From NCBI GenBank assembly GCA_023436115.1, contig JAEZKQ010000026.1, positions 124,001 through 188,000 of the forward strand: a stretch of 64,000 nt of DNA, given 5' to 3'. The stretch is from Bacillota bacterium (GTDB lineage Bacteria > Bacillota > Clostridia > Christensenellales > SZUA-584). A model generated the notes under the pieces. That model was given only the letters and a program-made list of their open reading frames with translations, did no database searches and had not been told where the DNA came from. Every line of letters starts with the position of its first letter. The stretch's first letter is position 1. The translations under genes were made by a program, and so were the position numbers. Shown here piece after piece: positions 33,193 to 40,671 of the stretch.

Positions 33193-34635
33193 ATGCATTT
33201 GACCATAGCAAGCATGGATGCCAACGGTTATATATCTGAAAACGTACTGGGAGCGGCAAAAAATGCCCCCCGTGTTATATTACAGACACAAATTGGACAT
33301 ACTTTAAGTGACGCAAATATACCGTTTGAATCGTTGGACAGTCTGTACGATTCTTCGGAAGATTTTGATGATCTGATTGGCGCGGCCTGTCACCGTTTGT
33401 TGTCCGGCGATGCGCTGTTTATCGTACTCGGCGATTTAAGCAGTAACGCCATCGCGTCAGCAGCCGTCAAACGTATATTGCAAGAAGGCGGCAGCGTCAG
33501 CGTGATTCCGGGAGGAAATCCCGCATTGTGTGCGGCTTTTGCGGCGGGTGTGGCCGACGGTACGCGCGGGGTGATCTCCTTTACCGCATCCTCATTTACA
33601 CATGTATATGATACGGATGCCGTACTGGTCATCAGTGAAATCGATTCTCGTTTAAAAGCCTCTGAACTAAAACTCAAGCTCTCCCGCTTTTACGACGATG
33701 AACATGACGTATTCCTCGCTGATACACGCAGCGTCACAGGGAAAATCATTCCGCTTTACCTTCTTGACGCAGAAGCATCATACGGTTATTATACTAGCAT
33801 GGTATTACCTTCCTGTTCCATTGAGCAAAAGCGGCGTTATACATTTGCCGATCTTGTTGCCATCATGGATCGGCTTCGCAGCAGGACAGGCTGTCCGTGG
33901 GACAGGGAGCAAACACACGCAAGCTTAAAGCGTTACCTCGTTGAGGAAAGCTATGAGGTGCTCGAAGCCATCGATGATAACGATATGGATGCGCTTTGCG
34001 ACGAGCTGGGCGATGTGTTGCTGCAGGTCGTGTTCCATTCTCGCATCGCAGAGCAACAGGGCGAATTCAACGTTTCGGATGTCACCACAGCAGTATGCTC
34101 AAAAATGATATCACGCCACACGCATATATTCGGCAACGCTGTGGCAAACAATGCTTCAGACGTCATTAACAACTGGGAGCAGATTAAAAAGGGTGAAAAA
34201 GGCCAGCAGACACAAACAGAGGTATTAAAAAGCGTCCCCAAAAGTATGCCCGCGCTCATGCGCAGCGGCAAGGTGCAGCACAAGGCCGCCCATGTCGGCT
34301 TTGATTTTACAGATGTGTCTCAAGCCTTCGATAAACTATATGAAGAAATCAAAGAAGTGCAGCAAAGCAAGAATGCTACAAATCTCGCCGAAGAATGCGG
34401 CGATCTGCTCTTCTCCGCCGTTAATGTCGTACGTCTCTTAGGTATTGAGCCGGAGACTGTGCTGCAAAAGGCGACTGATAAATTCATATCGCGTTTCGCA
34501 CTTGTGGAGCAGCTCGCCATTATGCAACAAGTGGATATGACTAGCTGCGGGATAGAAAAGCTCGATGAGCTGTGGAACCAAGCTAAATTACAGCTTGACA
34601 CAGAACAAATCAGTTCTGATGCCGAGTCTGAATAG
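33193..34635 (+). CDS. mazG: MazG-family nucleoside triphosphate pyrophosphohydrolase, YabN-like
   Basis: A 480-residue two-part protein. Residues 1-220 match the tetrapyrrole methylase-like domain of YabN, but the usual glycine-rich GxGPG opening is replaced by ASMDANGYIS; VIPGGNPALCAAFA is kept. Residues 225-480 hold the MazG part: LRSRTGCPWDREQTHASLKR, EESYEVLEAID and ELGDVLLQVVFH, then a second weaker copy, YEEIKEVQ and EECGDLLFSAVNVVRL. MazG hydrolyses NTPs to NMPs and PPi. The start at 33193 follows GGGAGG; it begins after the spoVB stop. It precedes hup as in many Clostridia. Confidence 0.88.
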   Translation: MHLTIASMDANGYISENVLGAAKNAPRVILQTQIGHTLSDANIPFESLDSLYDSSEDFDDLIGAACHRLLSGDALFIVLGDLSSNAIASAAVKRILQEGGSVSVIPGGNPALCAAFAAGVADGTRGVISFTASSFTHVYDTDAVLVISEIDSRLKASELKLKLSRFYDDEHDVFLADTRSVTGKIIPLYLLDAEASYGYYTSMVLPSCSIEQKRRYTFADLVAIMDRLRSRTGCPWDREQTHASLKRYLVEESYEVLEAIDDNDMDALCDELGDVLLQVVFHSRIAEQQGEFNVSDVTTAVCSKMISRHTHIFGNAVANNASDVINNWEQIKKGEKGQQTQTEVLKSVPKSMPALMRSGKVQHKAAHVGFDFTDVSQAFDKLYEEIKEVQQSKNATNLAEECGDLLFSAVNVVRLLGIEPETVLQKATDKFISRFALVEQLAIMQQVDMTSCGIEKLDELWNQAKLQLDTEQISSDAESE

Positions 34636-34685
34636 GTGTTTTTTAATAAAATGCCAAACAAACTTAAACCAGGAGGATCAAAAAA

Positions 34686-34961
34686 ATGAACAAATCAGAA
34701 TTGGTTGAAGCCGTCGCTCAAAATGCAAACCTCACAAAAAAAGATACGGATGCCTGTCTGTCTGCGCTTGTCAGCGTCATCAGCAGCACATTGGCCAATG
34801 GTGAAAAAGTACAGTGGACAGGGTTCGGTTCTTTCGAACTCAGACAGAGAGCCGCAAGAAAGGGTGTCAACCCCGCCACAGGCGCTTCTATCGACATCCC
34901 TGCTTCCAGCTCACCGGCCTTTAAACCGGGCAAAGCATTCAAAGATGCGCTGAACAAATAA
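34686..34961 (+). CDS. hup: HU-family DNA-binding protein
   Basis: A 91-residue histone-like protein that bends and compacts DNA as a dimer. MNKSELVEAVAQNANLTKKD begins it; the beta-arm region FGSFELRQRAARKGVNPATG with the IPASSSPAFKPGKAFKDALN tail is standard. AGGAGG lies just before the ATG and a strong terminator follows. It is downstream of yabN, the usual place. Confidence 0.95.
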   Translation: MNKSELVEAVAQNANLTKKDTDACLSALVSVISSTLANGEKVQWTGFGSFELRQRAARKGVNPATGASIDIPASSSPAFKPGKAFKDALNK

Positions 34962-34973
34962 TTACAAAAACGC

Positions 34974-35018
34974 AAGAGCAGAGCGATCTTTAAACCGCCC
35001 TGCTCTTTTGCTTTTTTT
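34974..35018 (+). terminator. Terminator of the spoVB-yabN-hup operon
   Basis: AAGAGCAG (34974-34981) pairs with CTGCTCTT (35000-35007), followed by T-rich sequence. Confidence 0.9.
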
Positions 35019-35127
35019 TACATTCTAGATGCTAAGGTTAACACTGCGCCTTAAAAGCCCATTAACTCATGCGTATTGAGTTTATGCGAACGGGCGGAAA
35101 AATAAATCGAAAGCGGAATACGAGTTT

Positions 35128-36537
35128 ATGACTTCAGGAAAAAACAAACTACTGACACGCGTTAAAATGGGATACGGACTGGGAACATTGTCTTATGGCA
35201 TTCCTTTTCAGCTGATATCCGCATGCTTTGTATTCTATTCTACGGCCGTCCTTGGCATTTCCGGCACGCTTACTGGCGCTCTGGTGTCCATCAGTACGAT
35301 CTGGGACGCTGTGACCGATCCGGTGATGGGCTATATTTCCGACCATACCAGCAACAAGGTGCCCTTCGGACGTCGGCTTTTCTATGTGCTTATCGGTGCT
35401 GTCGGTTTGGCATTGTGTACGATGCTGATCTGGCAGGTCGATCCGAAGCTGCCCTACTCCTTAAAAGCCGTATATTTGGGGCTGCTGCTGATACTGCTAA
35501 AAACTTCCTCCACGATATATGCCACGCCTTACATGGCGCTTGGCGCTGAGCTTACCAGCGACTATAACGAACGTACAGCCGTACAGTCATACCGTACTGC
35601 CTTTTTCTTTGCAGGTTTTATGTTTCCTACAATCATGGGTATGCTTCTCTTCTTTAAACCGACGCTTGAATACGCAAACGGACAGCTCAACCCTCAAGCC
35701 TATGCGTCGCTTGCGCTTGTCACTTCAATCATCGTGCTGGTGTGCGCTGTGATTTGCACAGCACTGTCAAGGCATCATATCGCGCCCTATACACCGCCAA
35801 AAGCAAAAAGAAACCCGCTCAAGGGCATTTTTAAGGAATCGGCAGAAGCGCTAAAGTGTGCGGATTTCCGCAATGTCAGCCTCTCTCTGCTTTTTGTAAA
35901 TGCCGCAATGAGTATTGTCGGTTCCATTGGCATGCATGTGTTTACATATACGTTTTCTTTCTCAAACCAGCAGATCGCTGTGGTCTTTGGCGCACTTTTT
36001 TTAATGGCCATCGTTGCTCAGCCGGTATGGACGGCAATTGCCAACAAATTCGAAAAGAAAACAGCGATGATAGCGTGCCTGTATATCAACATCGGCGTAT
36101 CGGTGCTGTTTTCCGTATTGGTGCTCATAAGCGGCTATATCGCCGAGCATTATTTAATGGTGCTCCCCGCCGCAATGCTGATAGGGTTCTCAATAGGCGG
36201 CAGCATTTCACTTCCCTATTCGATGATCACCGACACGATCGACAAAGATGCCTATTATTCGGGTACGCGCAAAGAAGGCGTGTTCTACGGCTGTGCTACG
36301 TTTTTATTTAAGCTCTCTCAGTCGCTTGCAGTGATGTTCGTTGGTGTAATGCTCGATGTGATCGGTTTTAATTCAGCGGCTGTGCAATCGCATGATTTAT
36401 ATATCAATATGGGCATGATACTGCCCGCAGGTTTTCTGGCCTGCTTCATTCCGGCGCTTGTGTTTATGAAAAAATACACGCTGAACCGGGAAACAGTCAC
36501 CAAGTATCAGGCGAAACTTAATACGGACGGTTCTTAG
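35128..36537 (+). CDS. GPH-family sugar:cation symporter (MFS)
   Basis: A 469-residue protein with about 12 membrane segments. The signature between helices 2 and 3, DAVTDPVMGYISDHTSNKVP followed by FGRR, is that of glycoside-pentoside-hexuronide:cation symporters. YATPYMALGAELTSDYNERT near residue 138 is also typical. The substrate (often melibiose, xylosides or glucuronides) cannot be read from sequence, and no glycosidase gene is adjacent to help. It overlaps the convergent ppx gene by four bases at the stops. It interrupts the sporulation cluster. Confidence 0.85.
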   Translation: MTSGKNKLLTRVKMGYGLGTLSYGIPFQLISACFVFYSTAVLGISGTLTGALVSISTIWDAVTDPVMGYISDHTSNKVPFGRRLFYVLIGAVGLALCTMLIWQVDPKLPYSLKAVYLGLLLILLKTSSTIYATPYMALGAELTSDYNERTAVQSYRTAFFFAGFMFPTIMGMLLFFKPTLEYANGQLNPQAYASLALVTSIIVLVCAVICTALSRHHIAPYTPPKAKRNPLKGIFKESAEALKCADFRNVSLSLLFVNAAMSIVGSIGMHVFTYTFSFSNQQIAVVFGALFLMAIVAQPVWTAIANKFEKKTAMIACLYINIGVSVLFSVLVLISGYIAEHYLMVLPAAMLIGFSIGGSISLPYSMITDTIDKDAYYSGTRKEGVFYGCATFLFKLSQSLAVMFVGVMLDVIGFNSAAVQSHDLYINMGMILPAGFLACFIPALVFMKKYTLNRETVTKYQAKLNTDGS

Positions 36538-37433
36538 ATCAGCCCAAGCTTGAATTTAAGGTAGCCTTCCTGATTATCGCTGTCACTGATGATAACCGTT
36601 TGAGCTTTAACAGCTTTCATGAATTCGACAAACAGTATCGCTCCAAATACGATCACATCCGCTTTGTTCTCCTCAAGGCCGATCATGCTTTTACGTTGCT
36701 CTTTCGTTCGGCTCTTGAGCATATCACACAGTACCTGCGCGCTTTCCAGCGTGATGACATGCCCTTGAATAAGCTTCGCGTCGTAAGACTGAAGCTTAAG
36801 TTCCAGCGCAGCTAATGCCGTCGCTGTTCCGCCAATGCCTGTATACGTAAAGCCTTGCGCCGAGGGAACTCCCTCAAACGTCTTAGCGGCCCATTCATGC
36901 GCATTTATAAAAGCCTGAGGGTCGGCTTCATCGCCGCCGGGAAACATCTGCAGCATACGCACCGTTCCGATTTGAAAACTCTTTTGAAACTGAACATCCT
37001 TTAAGCTGCCCAGCATCACCTCGGTGCTTCCCCCGCCGATGTCAAACATACCGCCATTTTCGTCTATACACCCTGCAAAGCCCAGCAGCGCTTCTCTGTC
37101 ACCTGATATAATATCCAGACTTATACCGCATTCACGTTTTATATATACACAGAATTCCTCACGATTTTGTGCATCACGAACAGCACTTGTACCAAAGCAG
37201 AAAAAGTCCTCTTTTTGTACGCCATGCTGAGTGCTTATCAGTAAGTATTCACAAAGTGCCTTCTTTGTGCGTTCCATCGCTGCAGGAACAATCTGCCGTT
37301 TCCCCACCATGCCCTCGCCCACGCGAATCAGCCGCAGCGTTTTGTAATCTGCTATGACCCGTTTTCCTTCAATATGCGCGATCATGAGCCGCGCCGAATT
37401 TGTCCCTATATCCACAACCGCATAATGCTTCAT
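36534..37433 (-). CDS. ppx: Ppx/GppA family phosphatase
   Basis: A 299-residue actin-like ATPase-fold protein. Phosphate-binding loops are VVDIGTNSARLMIA at the start, FDIGGGSTEVMLG near residue 137 and YTGIGGTATALAALEL near 205. It is the short form, without the HD domain of E. coli Ppx. Members degrade polyphosphate or pppGpp; which substrate applies here is unknown. It is alone, tail-to-tail with the transporter gene. Confidence 0.88.
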   Translation of the reverse strand: MKHYAVVDIGTNSARLMIAHIEGKRVIADYKTLRLIRVGEGMVGKRQIVPAAMERTKKALCEYLLISTQHGVQKEDFFCFGTSAVRDAQNREEFCVYIKRECGISLDIISGDREALLGFAGCIDENGGMFDIGGGSTEVMLGSLKDVQFQKSFQIGTVRMLQMFPGGDEADPQAFINAHEWAAKTFEGVPSAQGFTYTGIGGTATALAALELKLQSYDAKLIQGHVITLESAQVLCDMLKSRTKEQRKSMIGLEENKADVIVFGAILFVEFMKAVKAQTVIISDSDNQEGYLKFKLGLI

Positions 37434-37550
37434 ACTGCGTAGTCCTCTTTAATATAATCGCCACATTATAGCACACAAATCGCTGCCATTCCAGAACGCT
37501 CATTTGTTGTTTCATCATGAACCTATTCTTTTTTCGCTGCTTAGAAAATA

Positions 37551-37580
37551 AAAAAGCTGCATGACCAGCAGCCTGCAGCT
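37551..37580 (-). terminator. Terminator of yabP-yabQ-divIC
   Basis: AGCTGC (37555-37560) and GCAGCT (37575-37580) pair, followed by TTTTTT on the minus strand, nine bases past the divIC stop. Confidence 0.8.
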
Positions 37581-37589
37581 CAGATTTGT

Positions 37590-37880
37590 TTACTCCTCAG
37601 TTTTATCCTCAGGCGTGATGACGAGCTCATCCTTATAAGCAAGACCCAACTTTTCACGCGCAGCGTTTTCAACGTATTTTTCAGTATTCATATATTCATT
37701 TTTATGTTCCAGCCGTTCAAGCTCCGTCTGTGCCTCTTCATAGCGCTCATTGAGCGCCTTCTGTTCATCAAGAAGCATCCCGATATTCTCTTGCTGCAAA
37801 CAGATAGAAATACCCGCATAGACCAAAAACAAGGTCAGCAAAAGCAGTTTAAACCTGAATTTGATTTTTCTTTTTTTCAT
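37590..37880 (-). CDS. divIC: Septum formation initiator, DivIC/FtsB family
   Basis: A 96-residue bitopic membrane protein. A basic N-terminus (MKKRKIKFRFK) leads into a membrane helix at about 11-30 and then a Glu/Leu-rich coiled coil (QKALNERYEEAQTELERLEH). The AAREKLGLAYKDELVI motif near residue 73 is the usual end of the family. DivIC works with FtsL and DivIB at the division septum. It is downstream of yabP-yabQ as in Bacillus, with about 130 bases between yabQ and divIC. Confidence 0.88.
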   Translation of the reverse strand: MKKRKIKFRFKLLLLTLFLVYAGISICLQQENIGMLLDEQKALNERYEEAQTELERLEHKNEYMNTEKYVENAAREKLGLAYKDELVITPEDKTEE

Positions 37881-38009
37881 ATAGTCCTCACAAAATGCGG
37901 CGGATGATATTTCATCTCTTCTTTTAGTATATAAACCATATTTTAATAATGAAACTTATTATATAGATAAATTCGCCATATGAGAATAATATCCTATAGT
38001 GCTGTCAAT

Positions 38010-38351
38010 TTATTCGTCTTTTTTATCTTCTTTGTTTTTTGCCAGCATCTTTTTAAATTTTCTGGCCAAAAAAACGATGAAAGGCGAAATACCCACAATA
38101 TATAAAACAAATCCCAGCACAAAACCGATAAACGTATAAAGCCGCAGATCTCCCGCATTGGCGGCATACATCACTGCGGTCACAATAGCGCCCAGAAAAA
38201 TGATAAACATGGTGTCAAGCAATGCCGTTACCCATCTGCCTGTTTTAAACGACTTACGGATGCTTCTGAACACATCATACGCAAATCCTGCAATCATACC
38301 ACCATATAATGTGATCAGGAAGATGTATATTTGAGGCACCGTCGTTTCCAT
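38010..38351 (-). CDS. yabQ: Spore cortex biosynthesis protein YabQ
   Basis: A 113-residue membrane protein with about four helices. METTVPQIYIFLITLYGGMI and GFAYDVFRSIRKSF are the typical opening; the basic tail (KFKKMLAKNKEDKK) faces the cytoplasm. In Bacillus YabQ sits in the outer forespore membrane and is needed for cortex formation. It follows yabP by nine bases and is followed by divIC. Confidence 0.9.
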   Translation of the reverse strand: METTVPQIYIFLITLYGGMIAGFAYDVFRSIRKSFKTGRWVTALLDTMFIIFLGAIVTAVMYAANAGDLRLYTFIGFVLGFVLYIVGISPFIVFLARKFKKMLAKNKEDKKDE

Positions 38352-38360
38352 AGCTTACAC

Positions 38361-38660
38361 CTACCTGAACATCTTGGAGAAGACACCGCGTTTGGTGCGT
38401 TCTTCCTCGTGGTCCGCATAATCAACGCTTTGAATCTTCCCTTCCACCACAAGCTGGCCGTCCTCCAGATTCAGTTTGTTGATATGAAGATCTTCCCCTG
38501 TGATTGTGATAAAGCCATGATTGGTCAGCAGTATCACCTCCACCTCATTAAAGCTGTCAACATCCTCTACGGCTGTGATAATAATTTTTTGCCGCGAGTC
38601 GATGACAATCTTATGAGGCGCGTTATTGACGGGACGTTCCCTTTGCTCTTCGATATACAT
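38361..38660 (-). CDS. yabP: Sporulation protein YabP
   Basis: A 99-residue protein. The ATG at 38660 has AAGGAG six bases upstream, giving MYIEEQRERPVNNAPHKIVI; an upstream in-frame extension is less likely. SRQKIIITAVEDVDSFNEVE and FITITGEDLHINKLNLEDGQ are the conserved beta-rich core shared with YqfC. It starts the yabP-yabQ-divIC unit. In Bacillus the gene is expressed in the mother cell, but no sigma-E-type promoter was verified here. The yabO gene that often precedes it is absent. Confidence 0.9.
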   Translation of the reverse strand: MYIEEQRERPVNNAPHKIVIDSRQKIIITAVEDVDSFNEVEVILLTNHGFITITGEDLHINKLNLEDGQLVVEGKIQSVDYADHEEERTKRGVFSKMFR

Positions 38661-38737
38661 GACAAACTCCTTCGTATAGAATACACAATAGAATATATGC
38701 GCGTACGAAGTCATGTATACTATTCACAAAAAAAGTC

Positions 38738-39559
38738 CTATTTGATGAGCATGGAGGGTTTGAAATGCTTATCGGGGACGCAGTAAGGCTTGCCGTATAG
38801 GTCGATATCACGGGTTTTTCTGTTATATGTAATGGCGCTCGTCGGGCAGAAGGAATAACAACGCAGGCATTGTGTGCAATTTCCCGCAAACTCAGGAATC
38901 TCTTTGAGTATGATATTATGCATCGGACACAGGCTCACGCAAAGGCCGCAAGCCGTACACCTGTCTTTGTCAACACCAATCCTGTTTTGGGATTTTCGCA
39001 CAGATAAACGATACATGCCCCGCTGGATCATGCCAAGCAAAAAACCATAGCGTCCCGTTACGCGTGCCCGGCTTGTCAACAGCCGTTCAACATAGCACGC
39101 AACCTGTTGCTCGCATTTCGCCATGATCCGCTTAATACTCTCTTCATCGGGTGTACCCAGGAAGTTATGCAACATACTCATGTTAGACGGCATCGTGAAA
39201 TGCGCCGCCGTATCAACAATAAGCCCCTTGCTCAGGAAACGCTTGCGCGATATCCATGCGCCGTCGCCTGATGCACCCATTTGAGTGCAGAAGGTGTGGA
39301 TATGCTTTTTCTTTCCCGATATCGGCAAGCTTTCAATGAAACGCTTAAATGGTAAAGGCAAATCAGAACTGTAAACAGGCCAGCCAAACAAAACGAGATC
39401 GGCGGTTTTTATCCACCAATCCGCTTTTTTAGGGCCCAGCGTATCGATCGAAACAACGGACGCATTGATGTTTTTCGCATCAAGCTGCCTTTTGATCCTA
39501 TCCGCCACCCACCACGTATTTCCGGTACCGCTGAAATAGAAAACAACTGCCGTATACAT
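38738..39559 (-). CDS. EFR1-type flavodoxin/2x[4Fe-4S] ferredoxin fusion protein
   Basis: A 273-residue electron-transfer protein. Residues 1-150 are flavodoxin-like: FYFSGTGNTWWVADRIKRQL holds the FMN phosphate loop. The C-terminal 90 residues have two cluster motifs, CTACGLCVSLCPMHN near residue 212 and CTQCLRCYSFCPTSA near 240, each with CxxCxxC...CP spacing. This is the EFR1 layout seen in anaerobes. The gene begins three bases after prfB with which it is probably co-transcribed. Redox partners are unknown. Confidence 0.85.
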   Translation of the reverse strand: MYTAVVFYFSGTGNTWWVADRIKRQLDAKNINASVVSIDTLGPKKADWWIKTADLVLFGWPVYSSDLPLPFKRFIESLPISGKKKHIHTFCTQMGASGDGAWISRKRFLSKGLIVDTAAHFTMPSNMSMLHNFLGTPDEESIKRIMAKCEQQVACYVERLLTSRARVTGRYGFLLGMIQRGMYRLSVRKSQNRIGVDKDRCTACGLCVSLCPMHNIILKEIPEFAGNCTQCLRCYSFCPTSAITYNRKTRDIDLYGKPYCVPDKHFKPSMLIK

Positions 39560-39562
39560 AGG

Positions 39563-40663
39563 CTATGAGTTCGCTAAATAGGCGTTTATGAAAGCGTCAA
39601 TTTCACCGTCCATGACTGCGCCCACATTTCCAGTCTCCTCGCCGGTGCGGTGGTCCTTAACAAGGCTGTACGGGTGAAACACATAGGAGCGTATCTGGCT
39701 GCCCCATTCGATCTTTTTCATCTCACCCTTTATTTCCTGTATTTCCTTCATCTTTTCGCTTTCACGTTTTTCGATGAGCTTGGCTTTAAGCATGCGCATT
39801 GCCGTCTCTCGATTCTGAATCTGTGATCGCTCGTTCTGGCACTGCACAACGATATTTGTAGGCAGATGGGTAATGCGGATTGCCGATTCTGTCTTATTGA
39901 CGTGCTGGCCGCCCGCACCCGATGAGCGGTAAGTATCCACACGTAAATCGTCCGGGTTAATATCGATATCTGCCTCATCATCATCCAAATCAGGCATCAC
40001 ATCCAGCGATGCAAACGACGTGTGACGTCGTGCAGATGAGTCAAAAGGCGATATGCGCACCAGCCGATGTACGCCCTTTTCCGCCTTTAAGTAACCGTAA
40101 GCGTTAAGTCCGGTCACCTCAATGGTGACGCTTTTCACACCTGCCTCATCACCGGCAAGGAAATCCAGTACACGAACAGCATATTTCTTACGTTCCGCCC
40201 AGCGCGTGTACATTCGGTAAAGCATCTCCACCCAGTCCTGTGCCTCTGTGCCGCCTGCACCCGCGTGCAGCGAGAGTATCGCGCCGTTGCTGTCATATTC
40301 GCCGCGCAGCAGCGCCTTAAGCCGCAGCTCGGAAACATCCTTTTTTAATGATATCAATTCCGCTGTGAGTTCTTCGCCCATGTCAGGGTCACCCGATTCC
40401 TCCACAAGCTCCAGCAGCACAGCCGCATCATCCAATCGCTGTGAAAGCTTTCCGAACTGTTCCAATTTATCCTCAATGGGTTTAAGCTTTTTGTTAACCT
40501 TATGAGCCTCTTTGATATCTTCCCAAAACCCCGGAGCTTCCATTTTCTCCCGAAGCTCACCCAATTCTTTTTTTAGTGCATCCAGCCCCAGCGCCGCTTC
40601 GGCCTCTTTGGCGAGTGTGCGTATTTCTGATAATGCCAGCTTGGCTTCGTCTGTTGTCAGCAT
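39563..40663 (-). CDS. prfB: Peptide chain release factor 2, without a programmed frameshift
   Basis: Terminates translation at UGA and UAA. A single 366-residue frame covers the whole protein. HAGAGGTEAQDWVEMLYRMY near residue 132, the SPF codon-recognition tripeptide in RISPFDSSARRHTSF near 205 and the GGQ loop SGAGGQHVNKTES near 248 are intact. The frame reads straight through the region where many bacteria have CTT TGA C, so the usual autoregulatory frameshift is missing. GGGGAG lies before the ATG, which is eight bases past secA. Confidence 0.95.
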   Translation of the reverse strand: MLTTDEAKLALSEIRTLAKEAEAALGLDALKKELGELREKMEAPGFWEDIKEAHKVNKKLKPIEDKLEQFGKLSQRLDDAAVLLELVEESGDPDMGEELTAELISLKKDVSELRLKALLRGEYDSNGAILSLHAGAGGTEAQDWVEMLYRMYTRWAERKKYAVRVLDFLAGDEAGVKSVTIEVTGLNAYGYLKAEKGVHRLVRISPFDSSARRHTSFASLDVMPDLDDDEADIDINPDDLRVDTYRSSGAGGQHVNKTESAIRITHLPTNIVVQCQNERSQIQNRETAMRMLKAKLIEKRESEKMKEIQEIKGEMKKIEWGSQIRSYVFHPYSLVKDHRTGEETGNVGAVMDGEIDAFINAYLANS

Positions 40664-40671
40664 AGTCTCCC

